A stretch of DNA of 64,000 nucleotides from positions 3,386,501-3,450,500 of the forward strand of contig NZ_JAPEPB010000001.1 of NCBI RefSeq assembly GCF_026340565.1, in the 5' to 3' direction. The stretch is from Kitasatospora sp. NBC_01287. Lineage in GTDB: Bacteria; Actinomycetota; Actinomycetes; Streptomycetales; Streptomycetaceae. Positions 18,160-27,258 of the stretch are shown here, in pieces; the first letter of the stretch is position 1; the number at the start of each line of letters is the position of its first letter. Below the pieces are notes generated by a model. It was not told the origin of the DNA. It saw only the letters and a list, made by a program, of their open reading frames with translations, and did no database searches. A program made the translations under genes and the position numbers.

Positions 18160-18981
18160 ATGTCGCAGACCGTTGACCGGGCCCTGACCATCCTGGCCTC
18201 GCTGGGCGACGGCCCGGCCTCACTCGAACAGGCCGCCACCCGGATCGGCGTGCACAAGTCCACCGCCCTGCGGCTGCTGCGCACCCTGGAGGAGCACGGC
18301 TTCGTGCACCGGCAGGCCGACCACCGCTACCGGTTGGGCGGCCGGCTGCTCTCGCTGGCCCACACCGCGCTGGAGGGCATCGACGTCCGCCAGGTCTCCG
18401 CGCCCTACCTGGCCTCGCTCAACGAGCGGTACGGGCACACCGTGCACCTGGCCGTGCTGGAGGGCCCCGACGTGGTCTACGTCGACAAGGTGCAGGCCCG
18501 CTACCCCGGCGCCGGCGAGGGCTGGCTGGGCGCCGCCTCCGGGATCGGCCGGCGGGCCCCGGCCACCGCGACCGCCGTCGGCAAGGTGCTGCTGGCCGGC
18601 CTGACCGAGGATCAGCTGACGAAGACGCTGGACGGCCAGGAGTTCCCGCTCCGCACCCCGCGCAGCCTGCGCTCGGCCGCCGAGCTGCGCACCGAGCTGA
18701 CGGCGGTGCTTCGCCAGGGCTGGGCGCTGGACCACGGCGAGTACGAGGAGGCGGTGAACTGCATGGCCGCCCCGATCACCGACAGCGAGGGCCGCCCGGT
18801 GGCCGCCTGCGCGATCGCGGCACCGGCCTCGGCCGCCCAGGTGGGCGAGCTGTGCCGGCTGCTGCCCGAGCTGCTCTGCACCGTGGAGGCGATCTCGCTG
18901 GCCTACGGCGGCTCGCCTACTCCTCGCTGGTGCGAGAACCGTTGCGGTGCCAAGCACGCGGTGCGCGCCAGCCATATCTGA
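18160..18981 (+). CDS. IclR-family transcriptional regulator
   Basis: A 273-residue regulator. The winged helix is N-terminal (VDRALTILASLGDGPASLEQAATRIGVHKSTALRLLRTL), the wing is GFVHRQADHRYRLGGRLL, and the IclR effector domain follows (YLASLNERYGHTVHLAVLEG, YVDKVQA, ATATAVGKVLLAGL, YEEAVNCMAAPITDSEGRPVAACAIA). Ligand is unknown; relatives control catabolic genes. The last 20 or so residues (SPTPRWCENRCGAKHAVRAS) go beyond the usual family end and are encoded by DNA that also carries, on the other strand, the end of the TRIC-like gene. The tail may therefore be an accident of a lost stop codon. Confidence 0.92.
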   Translation: MSQTVDRALTILASLGDGPASLEQAATRIGVHKSTALRLLRTLEEHGFVHRQADHRYRLGGRLLSLAHTALEGIDVRQVSAPYLASLNERYGHTVHLAVLEGPDVVYVDKVQARYPGAGEGWLGAASGIGRRAPATATAVGKVLLAGLTEDQLTKTLDGQEFPLRTPRSLRSAAELRTELTAVLRQGWALDHGEYEEAVNCMAAPITDSEGRPVAACAIAAPASAAQVGELCRLLPELLCTVEAISLAYGGSPTPRWCENRCGAKHAVRASHI

Positions 18982-19573
18982 GCGCGAGCATCCTCAGGAC
19001 GAAGGCGATCATCGCCGCGCCGCTCGCGGTCAGCGTGGTCAGGTGGTTGATCGCGATCAGCACCGCCACCAGGGTCGAACCGACCAGCGCGGGCACCGCG
19101 TAGACCTCGCGGTCCCAGCGCAGCAGGGACGGCGGGTCCATCGCCAGCACGTCGCGGATCACCCCGCCGCCGGCCGCGGTCAGCAGGCCCAGCGCCACCG
19201 AGGCGACCGAGCCGAGCCCGTAGTCGTGCGCCTTGACGGTGCCGCTCACGCAGAACAGGCCCAGCCCGAGGGCGTCCAGGGCCTGCACCGCGCGGTTGAT
19301 CCGCTCGACCTCGGGGTGCAGGAAGAAGACCACCACGCCGGCCACCAGCGGGGTGAGGAAGTAGCCGAGGTTGGTGAAGGCGGCCGGCGGCACGGCGCCG
19401 ATCAGCAGGTCGCGCATCACCCCGCCGCCCAGCGCGGTGGCCTCGGCCAGCACGCAGATGCCGAAGATGTCCATGTTCTTGCGGACCGCGAGCAGGCCGC
19501 CGGAGAGCGCGAAGACGAAGATGCCGATCAGGTCCAGCGTCTGCTGCACGTCGGGCGAGAAGAGCGAGGTCAC
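18917..19573 (-). CDS. TRIC-type channel family (UPF0126) membrane protein
   Basis: A 218-residue integral membrane protein of about seven helices, made of two similar halves. Each half carries the family motif: FALSGGLLAVRKNMDIFGI with GGGVMRDLLIG, and FCVSGTVKAHDYGLG with GGGVIRDVLA. These GGGxxRD motifs are typical of the prokaryotic trimeric intracellular cation channel family (YadS/YicG group). It probably forms a small monovalent cation channel in the plasma membrane. The GTG at 19573 is the first start after the upstream oligopeptide gene and gives the family N-terminus. Its last 65 nt overlap the end of the convergent IclR gene. Confidence 0.88.
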   Translation of the reverse strand: MTSLFSPDVQQTLDLIGIFVFALSGGLLAVRKNMDIFGICVLAEATALGGGVMRDLLIGAVPPAAFTNLGYFLTPLVAGVVVFFLHPEVERINRAVQALDALGLGLFCVSGTVKAHDYGLGSVASVALGLLTAAGGGVIRDVLAMDPPSLLRWDREVYAVPALVGSTLVAVLIAINHLTTLTASGAAMIAFVLRMLALRYGWRAPRAWHRNGSRTSEE

Positions 19574-19647
19574 CCGGCCAGTGTCCCCCCGGGGCCAGGG
19601 CCGCGCCGAATCCGGCGGCCCTGGCCGTTCGGGTGGCGGCCGCTCGC

Positions 19648-20733
19648 TCAGGCGGTGCCGGCGGCCTGGGCGGGCACGGTGCTCCCGGTGTTCTCCGGGA
19701 AGTGGCAGGCCGTCAGGTGGCCCGAGCGCAGCTCGGCCAGCGGCGGCTCCTGGCTCGCGCAGATGTCCTGGGCCTTCCAGCAGCGGGTGCGGAAGCGGCA
19801 GCCGCTGGGCGGATTGATCGGCGAGGGCACGTCGCCGGTGAGCAGGATCCGCCGCCGGCTGCCGGTCGCGGGCGCCCCCAGCCGGCGCTCGTTGCGGCGC
19901 GGGTCGGGCGAGGGGACCGCCGACATCAGGGCGACGGTGTACGGGTGGGCGGGCGTGGCGTAGAGGGTGTCGCGGTCGGCGACCTCCACGATCTTGCCGA
20001 GGTACATCACCGCCACCCGGTCCGAGACGTGCCGGACCACCGAGAGGTCGTGCGCGATGATCAGGTAGGTCAGGCCCAGCTCGCGCTGCAGGTCGTCGAG
20101 CAGGTTGACCACCTGCGCCTGGATCGAGACGTCCAGGGCCGAGACCGGCTCGTCGGCCACGATCATCTTCGGCCGCAGCGCCAGCGCCCGGGCGATGCCG
20201 ATCCGCTGCCGCTGGCCGCCGGAGAACTCGTGCGGGTAGCGGTTGTAGTGCTCGGGGCTGAGCCCGCACAGCTCCAGCAGTTCCTGGACCGCCTTCTTCA
20301 CGCCGCCCTCGGTGGCCACCTTCTGCAGCCGGAACGGCGCTCCGACGATGGTGCCCACCGTGTGCCGCGGGTTCAGCGAGGAGTACGGGTCCTGGAAGAT
20401 GATCTGGATGTCCCGGCGCAGCGGCCGCATCGCGCCGGCGCTCAGGTGGGTGATGTCGCGGCCCTCGAACTCGACGGTGCCGCCGGTCGGTTCGTCCAGC
20501 CGGGTGACGAGCCGGCCCATGGTCGACTTGCCGCAGCCGGACTCCCCCACCACGCCGAGGGTCTCGCCGGCCCGCACCTCGAAGCTGATCCCGTCCACCG
20601 CGCGCACCGCGCCGGTGCGCCGGCGCAACAGGCCCTGGTGGATCGGGAAGTGCCGCTCCAGCGCGGTGACCCGCAGCAGCGGCTCGCCCACCGGCGGAGC
20701 CGCCGGCTTGGCGAAGTCCTGAGTCTCCGTCAT
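19648..20733 (-). CDS. oligopeptide ABC transporter ATP-binding protein (OppF/DppF)
   Basis: A 361-residue ATPase of the peptide/nickel family. Walker A is [10 protein letters not shown]-loop [15 protein letters not shown], signature [15 protein letters not shown], Walker [13 protein letters not shown]-loop IIAHDLSVV, and the C-terminal oligopeptide extension has [23 protein letters not shown], whose cysteines can hold an Fe-S cluster in relatives. It is the last gene of a five-gene import operon and pairs with OppD. The ATG overlaps the stop of a small repeat-containing frame between it and oppD (ATGA), so it is probably translated by coupling. Confidence 0.93.
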   Translation of the reverse strand: MTETQDFAKPAAPPVGEPLLRVTALERHFPIHQGLLRRRTGAVRAVDGISFEVRAGETLGVVGESGCGKSTMGRLVTRLDEPTGGTVEFEGRDITHLSAGAMRPLRRDIQIIFQDPYSSLNPRHTVGTIVGAPFRLQKVATEGGVKKAVQELLELCGLSPEHYNRYPHEFSGGQRQRIGIARALALRPKMIVADEPVSALDVSIQAQVVNLLDDLQRELGLTYLIIAHDLSVVRHVSDRVAVMYLGKIVEVADRDTLYATPAHPYTVALMSAVPSPDPRRNERRLGAPATGSRRRILLTGDVPSPINPPSGCRFRTRCWKAQDICASQEPPLAELRSGHLTACHFPENTGSTVPAQAAGTA

Positions 20734-20843
20734 GACGCTTCGCTCTCCAGATCGTTCACAGCATCGTTCCCGGCATCGTTCACAGCGGCGCTCACTGCGG
20801 CGCTCACAGCGGCGCTCACGGCATCGTCCACGGCGGCGCTCAC
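20730..20843 (-). CDS. 37-codon repeat mini-ORF bridging oppD and oppF
   Basis: The GTG at 20843 overlaps the oppD stop in a GTGA, and the frame ends in a TGA (20732-20730) overlapping the oppF ATG in an ATGA. The DNA is a 12-bp tandem repeat (GTGAGCGCCGCT and variants with GTGAACGATGCC), so the predicted peptide is a run of the four-residue units VSAA, VDDA and VNDA, ending NDLESEAS. A repeat whose period is a multiple of three keeps the frame open and links the two ATPase genes. It may be a coupling device with no functional peptide. Confidence 0.4.
   Translation of the reverse strand: MSAAVDDAVSAAVSAAVSAAVNDAGNDAVNDLESEAS
20741..20843. repeat. 12-bp tandem repeat between oppD and oppF
   Basis: About eight imperfect copies of a 12-bp unit, read on the minus strand as GTGAGCGCCGCT in five copies and GTGAACGATGCC-like in the others. 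The unit length preserves reading frame, and the array occupies nearly all of the oppD-oppF gap. Confidence 0.75.
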
Positions 20844-21889
20844 AACTTCGGCGCGATCTCGTCGGCGAAGATCCGGTGCCGTTCGGCGGCCGGCAGGTGG
20901 CAGGCCGCGAAGTGGCCGGGGTCGGTCTCAGCGAGCACGGGCAGCTCGGCGGTGGAGCGGCCGCCGGTCAGGTCGGCGTACGGGCAGCGCGGGTGGAACG
21001 CGCAGCCGCCGGGCACGTTGATCAGGCTCGGCGGGGTGCCGCGGACCGGGACCAGGCGCTCCTGCAGCGGCCGGTCGAGCCGCGGCATCGAGCCCAGCAG
21101 CCCCCAGGTGTACGGGTGTTCGGGCTTGTCGAAGAGGTCGGCCACCGGGCCGCGCTCGACGCACCGGCCGCCGTACATCACCAGGATGTCGTCGGCCAGC
21201 TCGGCCACCACGCCCAGGTCGTGGGTGATGATGATGACCGCCGAGCCGAACTCCTCCTGCAGGTCCCGGATCAGGTCCAGGATCTGGGCCTGCACGGTGA
21301 CGTCCAGCGCGGTGGTGGGCTCGTCCGCGATCAACAGCGAGGGGTCGTTGACCAGCGCCATGGCGATCATCGCGCGCTGCCGCATGCCGCCGGAGAACTG
21401 GTGCGGGTAGTCGTCGACCCGCCGGTCGGGCTGCGGGATGCCGACCCGGTCGAGCATCTCCACCGCGCGCCTGCGGGCCTCCTTCTTGGACGCCTGCGGA
21501 TGGTGCACCCGGTACGCCTCGACGATCTGCGCGCCGACCGTGTAGTAGGGGTGCATCGCGGTGAGCGGGTCCTGGAAGATCATCGCCATCGAGCGGCCGC
21601 GCAGCCTGCGCACCCGGTCCGGGTCGGCGGCCACCAACTCCTCGCCGTCCAGCCAGATCTCGCCGCTGATCCGGGCCCGCTTGCTGCGGTGCAGGCCCAT
21701 GATGCCCAGCGAGGTGACCGACTTGCCCGAGCCGGACTCGCCGACGATGCCCAGCGTGCGCCCGCGCTCCAGGTCGAAGCCGATCCCGTCCACCGACCGC
21801 ACCAGGCCGTCGTCGGTGTCGAAGTGGATCCGCAGGTCGCGCACGGCGAGGAAGGCGTCGCCCGGGCGGGCGGGGGGCTCGATGGTCAT
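20840..21889 (-). CDS. oligopeptide ABC transporter ATP-binding protein (OppD/DppD)
   Basis: A 349-residue ATPase with Walker [11 protein letters not shown]-loop [15 protein letters not shown], signature [15 protein letters not shown], Walker [13 protein letters not shown]-loop [10 protein letters not shown], and the peptide-family C-terminal segment [19 protein letters not shown]. It is the partner of the OppF-type ATPase downstream and energises the OppB/OppC permeases. Its ATG at 21889 overlaps the oppB stop by four bases. Confidence 0.94.
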   Translation of the reverse strand: MTIEPPARPGDAFLAVRDLRIHFDTDDGLVRSVDGIGFDLERGRTLGIVGESGSGKSVTSLGIMGLHRSKRARISGEIWLDGEELVAADPDRVRRLRGRSMAMIFQDPLTAMHPYYTVGAQIVEAYRVHHPQASKKEARRRAVEMLDRVGIPQPDRRVDDYPHQFSGGMRQRAMIAMALVNDPSLLIADEPTTALDVTVQAQILDLIRDLQEEFGSAVIIITHDLGVVAELADDILVMYGGRCVERGPVADLFDKPEHPYTWGLLGSMPRLDRPLQERLVPVRGTPPSLINVPGGCAFHPRCPYADLTGGRSTAELPVLAETDPGHFAACHLPAAERHRIFADEIAPKL

Positions 21890-22896
21890 GACAGCCTCAC
21901 CCGGGGGTCGATGGCGGCGTAGAGCAGGTCCACCAGCAGGTTGCAGAAGACGATGAAGAAGGCCGCGATCAGGGTCACCCCGAGGATCTTGGGCAGGTCG
22001 TTGTCGGAGATCGCGGAGACCGCGAAGAAGCCGATGCCCTGCAGCGAGAAGACCTGCTCGGTGATGATCGCGCCGCCGAGCAGCAGGCCCAGGTCCATGC
22101 CGAAGATGGTGAGCAGCGGAGTGAGCGCGGCGCGCAGCCCGTGCCGGACCACCACCGCGCGCTCCGGGAGGCCCTTGGCCCGGGCGGTGCGGATGTAGTC
22201 CTCGCTCATCGTCTCCAGCATCCCGGAGCGGGTGAGCCGGGCGTAGAGCGCGGAGTAGAGGAAGGCCAGCGAGATCCACGGCAGCACCAGGTTGCTGGCC
22301 CACTGGAGCGGGTTCGCGGTGAAGTCGACGTAGTGCAGGTTCGCGAAGATCGGCCACTTGTAGCTGAACAGGGTGAGCAGCAGGGCGCCGGTGAAGAAGA
22401 CCGGCAGCGAGACGCCGGCCAGCGCGACGCCCATCGAGAGGCGGTCGAAGACCGACTTGGGCCGCAGCGCCGAGATCACCCCGGTGGCGACGCCCGCCAG
22501 CACCCAGAGCACGGCCGCGCCGATGGCCAGCGAGAAGGTCACCGGGATCCGGCTGCGGATCTCCGGCCAGACCTCCACGTGGTTCTTGAACGAGTAGCCG
22601 AAGCACGGCACGTGGCAGGTCGTGGCGTCCGGGCCGAACTTGTACTGGGCGCCGACGAAGAGCTGCTTCACGAAGCGCCCGTACTGGATGTAGAGCGGCT
22701 GGTCGAAGCCGAGGTTGCGCTTGATCGCCACCATCGCCTCGGGCGTGGGGTTCTTGCCGATGTACTGGGCGGCGAGCTGGTCGGTGGTCTCGCCCGCGAT
22801 GCGCGGGAGCAGGAAGAAGATCGCGAAGGTGACCGCGCTGACGACCAGCAGCAGTACCACGGCGGCGAATGTCCTGCGGATGATGTAGGCCAACAC
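21886..22896 (-). CDS. oligopeptide ABC transporter permease (OppB/DppB)
   Basis: A 336-residue BPD_transp_1 permease with six predicted transmembrane helices. It starts MLAYIIRRTFAAVVLLLVVS, has the N-terminal extracytoplasmic segment with GKNPTPEAMVAIKRNLGFDQPLY, the coupling EAA region (YIRTARAKGLPERAVVVRHGLRAALTPLL) and a C-terminal [10 protein letters not shown]. These are standard features of the DppB/OppB family. An insertion with CHVPC (residues about 92-97) in the periplasmic-side loop is lineage-specific. It overlaps the oppD start. Confidence 0.95.
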   Translation of the reverse strand: MLAYIIRRTFAAVVLLLVVSAVTFAIFFLLPRIAGETTDQLAAQYIGKNPTPEAMVAIKRNLGFDQPLYIQYGRFVKQLFVGAQYKFGPDATTCHVPCFGYSFKNHVEVWPEIRSRIPVTFSLAIGAAVLWVLAGVATGVISALRPKSVFDRLSMGVALAGVSLPVFFTGALLLTLFSYKWPIFANLHYVDFTANPLQWASNLVLPWISLAFLYSALYARLTRSGMLETMSEDYIRTARAKGLPERAVVVRHGLRAALTPLLTIFGMDLGLLLGGAIITEQVFSLQGIGFFAVSAISDNDLPKILGVTLIAAFFIVFCNLLVDLLYAAIDPRVRLS

Positions 22897-23010
22897 AGTT
22901 GGACGGCTCCGGGTGCCCCGCCCCGGTCCGGTGCGCCCACTCGGGGACGCACCGGACCGGGGCCGGCTCCGCTCGCCTTCACCTGCCTTCGGGGACGGGG
23001 AGCCAGGCTC

Positions 23011-24774
23011 TTACTTGGTGCCGATGTTGAGGTAGTCGTACTCGCCGTCGTAGGCCGAGGTGGAGACGACGTTGGTGTTGCCGGTGGGCCGGAAGTTGAA
23101 GACCTTGACGTCGGTCAGCGGCACGATGACCGCGTCGCTCATCACCTGCGCGTCGATCGCCGCGTAGTCCTTCTCGCGGGCGCCCTGGTCGGTGTTGGAG
23201 CCGGCGTCGTCGATCAGCTTGTTCACGGCCGGGTCGTCGAGCTGCGACAGGTTGCTGTTGCCGGAGGCCTTGATCGAGCGGCCGTCGACGATCTGCTGCA
23301 GGAAGCCGTAGCCGCTGGGCCAGTCGGCGGCCCACTGCATCATCATCATGCCAACGCCGTTGCTGTTGATGAAGTTCGGCACACCCGCGTAGTCGGAGAA
23401 GTACTTGCCCTGCGGGTACTGCTGGATGTTCAGCTTGATGCCGACCTTGCCCAGCGCGGCCTGGATCGAGGTGGCGGCCGCCACCTCGGTGTCGCGCTCG
23501 CTGCGGGCGGTGATGGTGGTGGTGAAGCCGTCCGGGTGACCGCAGGCCGCCAGCGCCTGCTTGGCCTTCGCGTCGTCGCCCTTGTCACTGGGCGAGGCGT
23601 AGGGGTTGATGCTCTGGTACCCGGGGATGTCCGGCGGCAGCACACTGGTGGCGACCGCGCCGCGGACCGGGCCGCCCTCGGCGGTCTGCACCGAGACCTT
23701 GTCGATCGCGTACTCGACGGCCTTGCGGCAGTTCACGTCGTCCAGCGGCGCGACCTTGGTGTTCAGCGCCAGGTAGGCGAGCCGGCCGCCGAAGGCGTTG
23801 TCGGTCTGCGCCTTGAGCTTGGAGTCGAGCAGCAGCTTGGCCTGGGTCTGCGGGTCGACGCCGCCGCCCACCAGGTCGACCTGGGCGTTGCCCGCGATCA
23901 GGTCCTGGTCGATGGTGTTCTGGTCGATGTTCATCTTCAGCACGATCTTGTCCGCGAGCTGCTTGCGGATCGGATCGGTGGACTGGTCCCAGTTGGTGTT
24001 GGGCACCAGCACGGCGCCCTTGCCGTCGTCGTAGGACTGGAACTTGTACGACCCGCTGGAGACGATGTGCTTCACGTAGCCGGCGCCGTCGTCCTTGGAC
24101 TGCGGCACGGGCGCGGTCTGCGGAGCGCTGACCAGGTAGTCGAAGTCGGCGAACGGCTGCTTCAGGTGGAAGACGATGGTGGTGTCGTCCGGGGTCTGGA
24201 TCGACTGCAGGCCGTCGGGGCTCTTGTCGGTGTAAGGGCCCTGGTACGGGGTCGAGTTGTCGACCAGGAATTCCTGGAAGTAGGTCGGGCCGTTGGAGTT
24301 CACGGTGGGCGCGAAGTTGCTGCGCTCCACCGCGTACTTGACGTCCTTGGTGGTGATCGGGGTGCCGTCGTCGTACTTCAGGCCCGCGCGGATGTGGTAG
24401 GTCCAGGTCAGGCCGTTGTCGCTGACCTGGCCGAGGCCGGTGGCCAGGTCCGGGACCAGCTTGTCGCCGGCGCTGCCGGGGCCCGGCTGGAAGGTGGTGA
24501 GCGCCCGGGAGTACAGCCGCGAGAAGTTCCAGATGTAGGCGTAGTAGGTGTTGCCCGGGTCCAGCGAGTCCGGGGTGCCCTTCATCTCGTAGGTGACCGT
24601 GCCGCCCTTCTGGTCGGAGGCGTTCACGATCCCCTTGGTGGCGGCGTTCTGCCCGCCGGCGGCATCGCTGCCGGTGCCGCCGGTGCCGCTCTTGGCGCTG
24701 CTGGAGCAACCGCTCACCACCAGCGCGGCGGTGGCGGCCACCGCGGCCAGGGCGAGGGTACGAGATCGGCGCAT
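23011..24774 (-). CDS. oligopeptide-binding lipoprotein (SBP_bac_5)
   Basis: A 587-residue extracytoplasmic solute-binding protein. A lipoprotein signal peptide with lipobox VVSGC puts the modified cysteine at residue 23. Family 5 landmarks include GTPDSLDPGNTYYAYIWNFS, LVPDLATGLGQVSDNGLTWTYHIR, FHLKQPFADFDYLVS and the late VGIKLNIQQYPQGKYFSDYA. It delivers peptides to the OppBC permeases and is the second gene of the operon. The ligand (peptide length or other compound) cannot be deduced. Similar operons in Streptomyces, such as bldK, import signalling peptides. Confidence 0.94.
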   Translation of the reverse strand: MRRSRTLALAAVAATAALVVSGCSSSAKSGTGGTGSDAAGGQNAATKGIVNASDQKGGTVTYEMKGTPDSLDPGNTYYAYIWNFSRLYSRALTTFQPGPGSAGDKLVPDLATGLGQVSDNGLTWTYHIRAGLKYDDGTPITTKDVKYAVERSNFAPTVNSNGPTYFQEFLVDNSTPYQGPYTDKSPDGLQSIQTPDDTTIVFHLKQPFADFDYLVSAPQTAPVPQSKDDGAGYVKHIVSSGSYKFQSYDDGKGAVLVPNTNWDQSTDPIRKQLADKIVLKMNIDQNTIDQDLIAGNAQVDLVGGGVDPQTQAKLLLDSKLKAQTDNAFGGRLAYLALNTKVAPLDDVNCRKAVEYAIDKVSVQTAEGGPVRGAVATSVLPPDIPGYQSINPYASPSDKGDDAKAKQALAACGHPDGFTTTITARSERDTEVAAATSIQAALGKVGIKLNIQQYPQGKYFSDYAGVPNFINSNGVGMMMMQWAADWPSGYGFLQQIVDGRSIKASGNSNLSQLDDPAVNKLIDDAGSNTDQGAREKDYAAIDAQVMSDAVIVPLTDVKVFNFRPTGNTNVVSTSAYDGEYDYLNIGTK

Positions 24775-24838
24775 AGCTGGATCAACCCCTTGGGAGTGCT
24801 GGTCTGGGCCAGGGAGGGAGGTGAGGGATGGTCGGAGG

Positions 24839-25831
24839 TCAGTTGCTGCGCGGGTCGAGCGCGTCGCGCAGCCCGTCGCCGAGCAGGTTGAAGGCGAGCA
24901 CGGTGACGAAGATCGCTAGACCCGGGACCACCATGTACTCCGGGTCGACCTGGTAGTACTTGATCGCGTCGTTCAGCATTCCGCCCCAACTGGACTGCGG
25001 GGGCTGGATACCGACACCGAGGAAGCTGAGCGCCGCCTCGAAGAGGATGTTGGTCGGGATCAGCAGGGTCGAGTAGACCAGGATCGGGCCGACCAGGTTG
25101 GGCAGCAGCTCCTTGAAGAGGATGAACGGGCCGCGGGCGCCCAGGCTGCGGGCCGCGAAGACGAACTCCCGCTCGCGCAGCGAGAGCGTCTGGCCGCGCA
25201 CGATCCGGCCCATGTAGGGCCAGTTGAAGAAGCCGATCACGAAGATCAGCACGCACAGGTGCAGCGGCAGGCCGTGCAGTCCGAACGCGCCGCCCTGCAG
25301 CGAGGCCGAGATCGAGATCGCGAAGAGCAGCAGCGGGAAGGCCAGGAAGGTGTCCATGATCCTGCTGATCACGGTGTCGACCCAGCCGCCGTAGTAGCCC
25401 GCCACCACGCCGAGCACGGTGCCCAGGGTGTTGGAGAGCACGGTCGCGCCGAAGGCCACCAGCAGCGAGACCCAGGAGCCCTCGATGATCCGGGAGAGCA
25501 GGTCGCGGCCCTGCAGCGGGTCGACGCCCAGCGGGTGGCTCAGGCTCATCCCGCCGAAGGAGCCCATTGGCAGGCCGCCGAGGTCGGCGTCCAGCAGGTC
25601 CTGGTGCAGCGCGTCGGGGCTGAGCCCGAAGAGCGATTCGATCGGCTTGGCCAGTACGGCCAGCAGCACCAGCAGGATGACCACCACGCCGCCGACGACG
25701 GCCGCCTTGTCGCGGCGGAAGCGCAGCCAGGCGATCCGGCCGAGCGAGCGGCCCTCGATCGCGGTGGGGGCGGAGACGGCGGGGGCGGGGTCGCCCGGGG
25801 CGGCCGTGGTGGTGTCGGTGGGTGTGGTCAT
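24839..25831 (-). CDS. oligopeptide ABC transporter permease (OppC/DppC)
   Basis: A 330-residue permease, the first gene of the operon. An N-terminal cytoplasmic tail (TTPTDTTTAAPGDPAPAVSA) precedes RIAWLRFRRDKAAVVGGVVVILLVLLAVL, then five further helices with the coupling segment FVFAARSLGARGPFILFKELLPNLVGPILVY and the typical end LGDGLRDALDPRSN. Start choice: the ATG at 25831 gives the usual family N-terminus, while an in-frame ATG at 25891 would add 20 residues with no better ribosome site. Gene order C-A-B-D-F, with the permease before the binding protein, is unusual compared with the common A-B-C-D-F order. Confidence 0.92.
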   Translation of the reverse strand: MTTPTDTTTAAPGDPAPAVSAPTAIEGRSLGRIAWLRFRRDKAAVVGGVVVILLVLLAVLAKPIESLFGLSPDALHQDLLDADLGGLPMGSFGGMSLSHPLGVDPLQGRDLLSRIIEGSWVSLLVAFGATVLSNTLGTVLGVVAGYYGGWVDTVISRIMDTFLAFPLLLFAISISASLQGGAFGLHGLPLHLCVLIFVIGFFNWPYMGRIVRGQTLSLREREFVFAARSLGARGPFILFKELLPNLVGPILVYSTLLIPTNILFEAALSFLGVGIQPPQSSWGGMLNDAIKYYQVDPEYMVVPGLAIFVTVLAFNLLGDGLRDALDPRSN

Positions 25832-26278
25832 GGGCAGTTGGCGTCCCCTCGCCGACGGTTGTCGGCCCATGGGCAGCGCGGAGGCGGGCATGGCGGTGTC
25901 AGGTCCTGGTCAGAGCCGACGAGCCATACCACCCGAGCTGCTCGGCTGGTGCGGTGCGCAGAACTCTCGCCGCTGGCAGCAGCGCCGCGCCAGCCCTGCC
26001 CGGTGAAGGATGCCCAACTGTGATCTACCGTTGTTCATGATCGGTAAACCTGACGGATGATCAACGGCCAACTGGTGATGAGCGGTTCGCCGACGAACCG
26101 CCCGGGCGGCGCCGAGGGCGCGCGGGGGTGCGAGCGGAGGCGTCCGGGAGCGGGGCGGGGCGCAGGTCGGCGGCCCAGCGGGCGGCACTCAGCGGGGCGG
26201 GACGGGGCTCAGCGGGGCAGCGCTCAGCGAGGCGAGGCGGGGCTCAGCGAGGCAGCGCTCAGCGCGGCGGCGCGGTGT
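25832..26278 (-). other. gap upstream of the opp operon
   Basis: No gene is supported here. The part nearest the operon (about 26010-26075) is the most AT-rich stretch nearby and should contain the opp promoter, though no clear -35/-10 pair was found. The distal part (26188-26267) is a tandem repeat. Confidence 0.5.
26188..26267. repeat. 35-bp tandem repeat with CTCAGCG core
   Basis: CTCAGCGRGG-type blocks start at 26188, 26208, 26223, 26243 and 26258, giving spacings of 20, 15, 20 and 15. This amounts to a little over two copies of a 35-bp compound unit. It starts about ten bases beyond the stop codon of the SseB-like gene. Confidence 0.7.
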
Positions 26279-27154
26279 CTAGCGGCCGGGCCAGGGCTGC
26301 TGCGGCCACCCGGGCTGCGGCGGCATCGAACTGCCGTACGGTCCCTGCGGATAGGCCTGCGGCTGGTAGGGAGCCGGGTACGGCGCCGGAGTGGCCTCAC
26401 GGTGGTAGAACGGCCGGCCGTTGGCGCGCAGCCACAGCGCCACCGGGTCGAAGTCGTCGCTCATCGCCACCGTCGAGACGGCCAGCCCTGGCGGCGCCTG
26501 CGCGATCGCCCGCTGCATCAGCGCGCGCACCGCCTCCACCGCGGGCGGCGAAGTGTCGTACAGCTCAAGACCGATCGCCAGGTACGCCTCGCCCACCACC
26601 GGACGCACCCAGGCCCGGCGCAGCGCCCGGACCGGGCGCACCGAAGGGGCCTGGTGGGCCAGCAGACCGTAGAAGCCCTCCAGCCCCGGCAGTTGGGGAT
26701 CGCTCAACCGCAGCGGCCCGGCCGGCAGCCGGTCGAGGCCCGCCGCCACCCGGCGCAGGTCGGCCCAGGGCACGCCGACCCCGCCGCCGGGGGCGTGCGG
26801 GTTGAGCCACAGGCCCCAGCGGGTGCGGTAGAGCGCGGCGGCGATCTCCTGGCCGCTGATCACCTCGTGGGCCCGGCCCCAGCCGCTGGCGGCCAGTTGC
26901 TCGGGCGAGGTGGCGGCGGGGGCGTAGCCGTGGCCGCCGATGTCCATGTTGCCGTACTGGGCGTCAGGGCTGCCCGGGGTGCCGTGCCAGAGCAGCATCC
27001 AGACCCGGCCGGCGGCGAGCTCGCGCAGCAGCTGCTCGTAGGCCTCCCAGCGCTCGGGGCCGACCTCGCGCAGAGCCCGCTCCAGGGCACCGGGGTCCGC
27101 GCCAGGGGCCGGACCCCAGGGCCCCGCGCCACCGCCTGCCGCTCCCGTCGTCAC
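26279..27154 (-). CDS. SseB-like protein (SseB C-terminal domain)
   Basis: A 291-residue cytosolic protein. The N-terminal part (RALREVGPERWEAYEQLLRELAAGRVWMLLWHGTPGSPDAQYG) and C-terminal part (YLAIGLELYDTSPPAVEAVRALMQRAI ... DDFDPVALWLRANGRPFYHRE) match the SseB (enhanced serine sensitivity) group found in many actinobacteria. The C-terminus is a Pro/Tyr/Gln-rich tail (YPAPYQPQAYPQGPYG). The GTG at 27154 is preferred over an upstream ATG at 27226 because of a GGGGA close upstream. Function unknown; it is paired with a second SseB gene and next to glycine/serine genes. Confidence 0.75.
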   Translation of the reverse strand: MTTGAAGGGAGPWGPAPGADPGALERALREVGPERWEAYEQLLRELAAGRVWMLLWHGTPGSPDAQYGNMDIGGHGYAPAATSPEQLAASGWGRAHEVISGQEIAAALYRTRWGLWLNPHAPGGGVGVPWADLRRVAAGLDRLPAGPLRLSDPQLPGLEGFYGLLAHQAPSVRPVRALRRAWVRPVVGEAYLAIGLELYDTSPPAVEAVRALMQRAIAQAPPGLAVSTVAMSDDFDPVALWLRANGRPFYHREATPAPYPAPYQPQAYPQGPYGSSMPPQPGWPQQPWPGR

Positions 27155-27258
27155 CGGTCCCCACTCCCGTCCTCGCCACCGCGCTCGCCGCGCGTCGGGC
27201 GCCACCCTACGGGGCGCGGGTGACACCCGTCATGCCGACGTGCGGGTGGCCGGGGCCG

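Noticed and set aside
22141..24891. 916-codon open frame on the plus strand
   Set aside because: Antisense shadow of the oligopeptide-binding protein and permease genes; no domain resemblance and no ribosome site.
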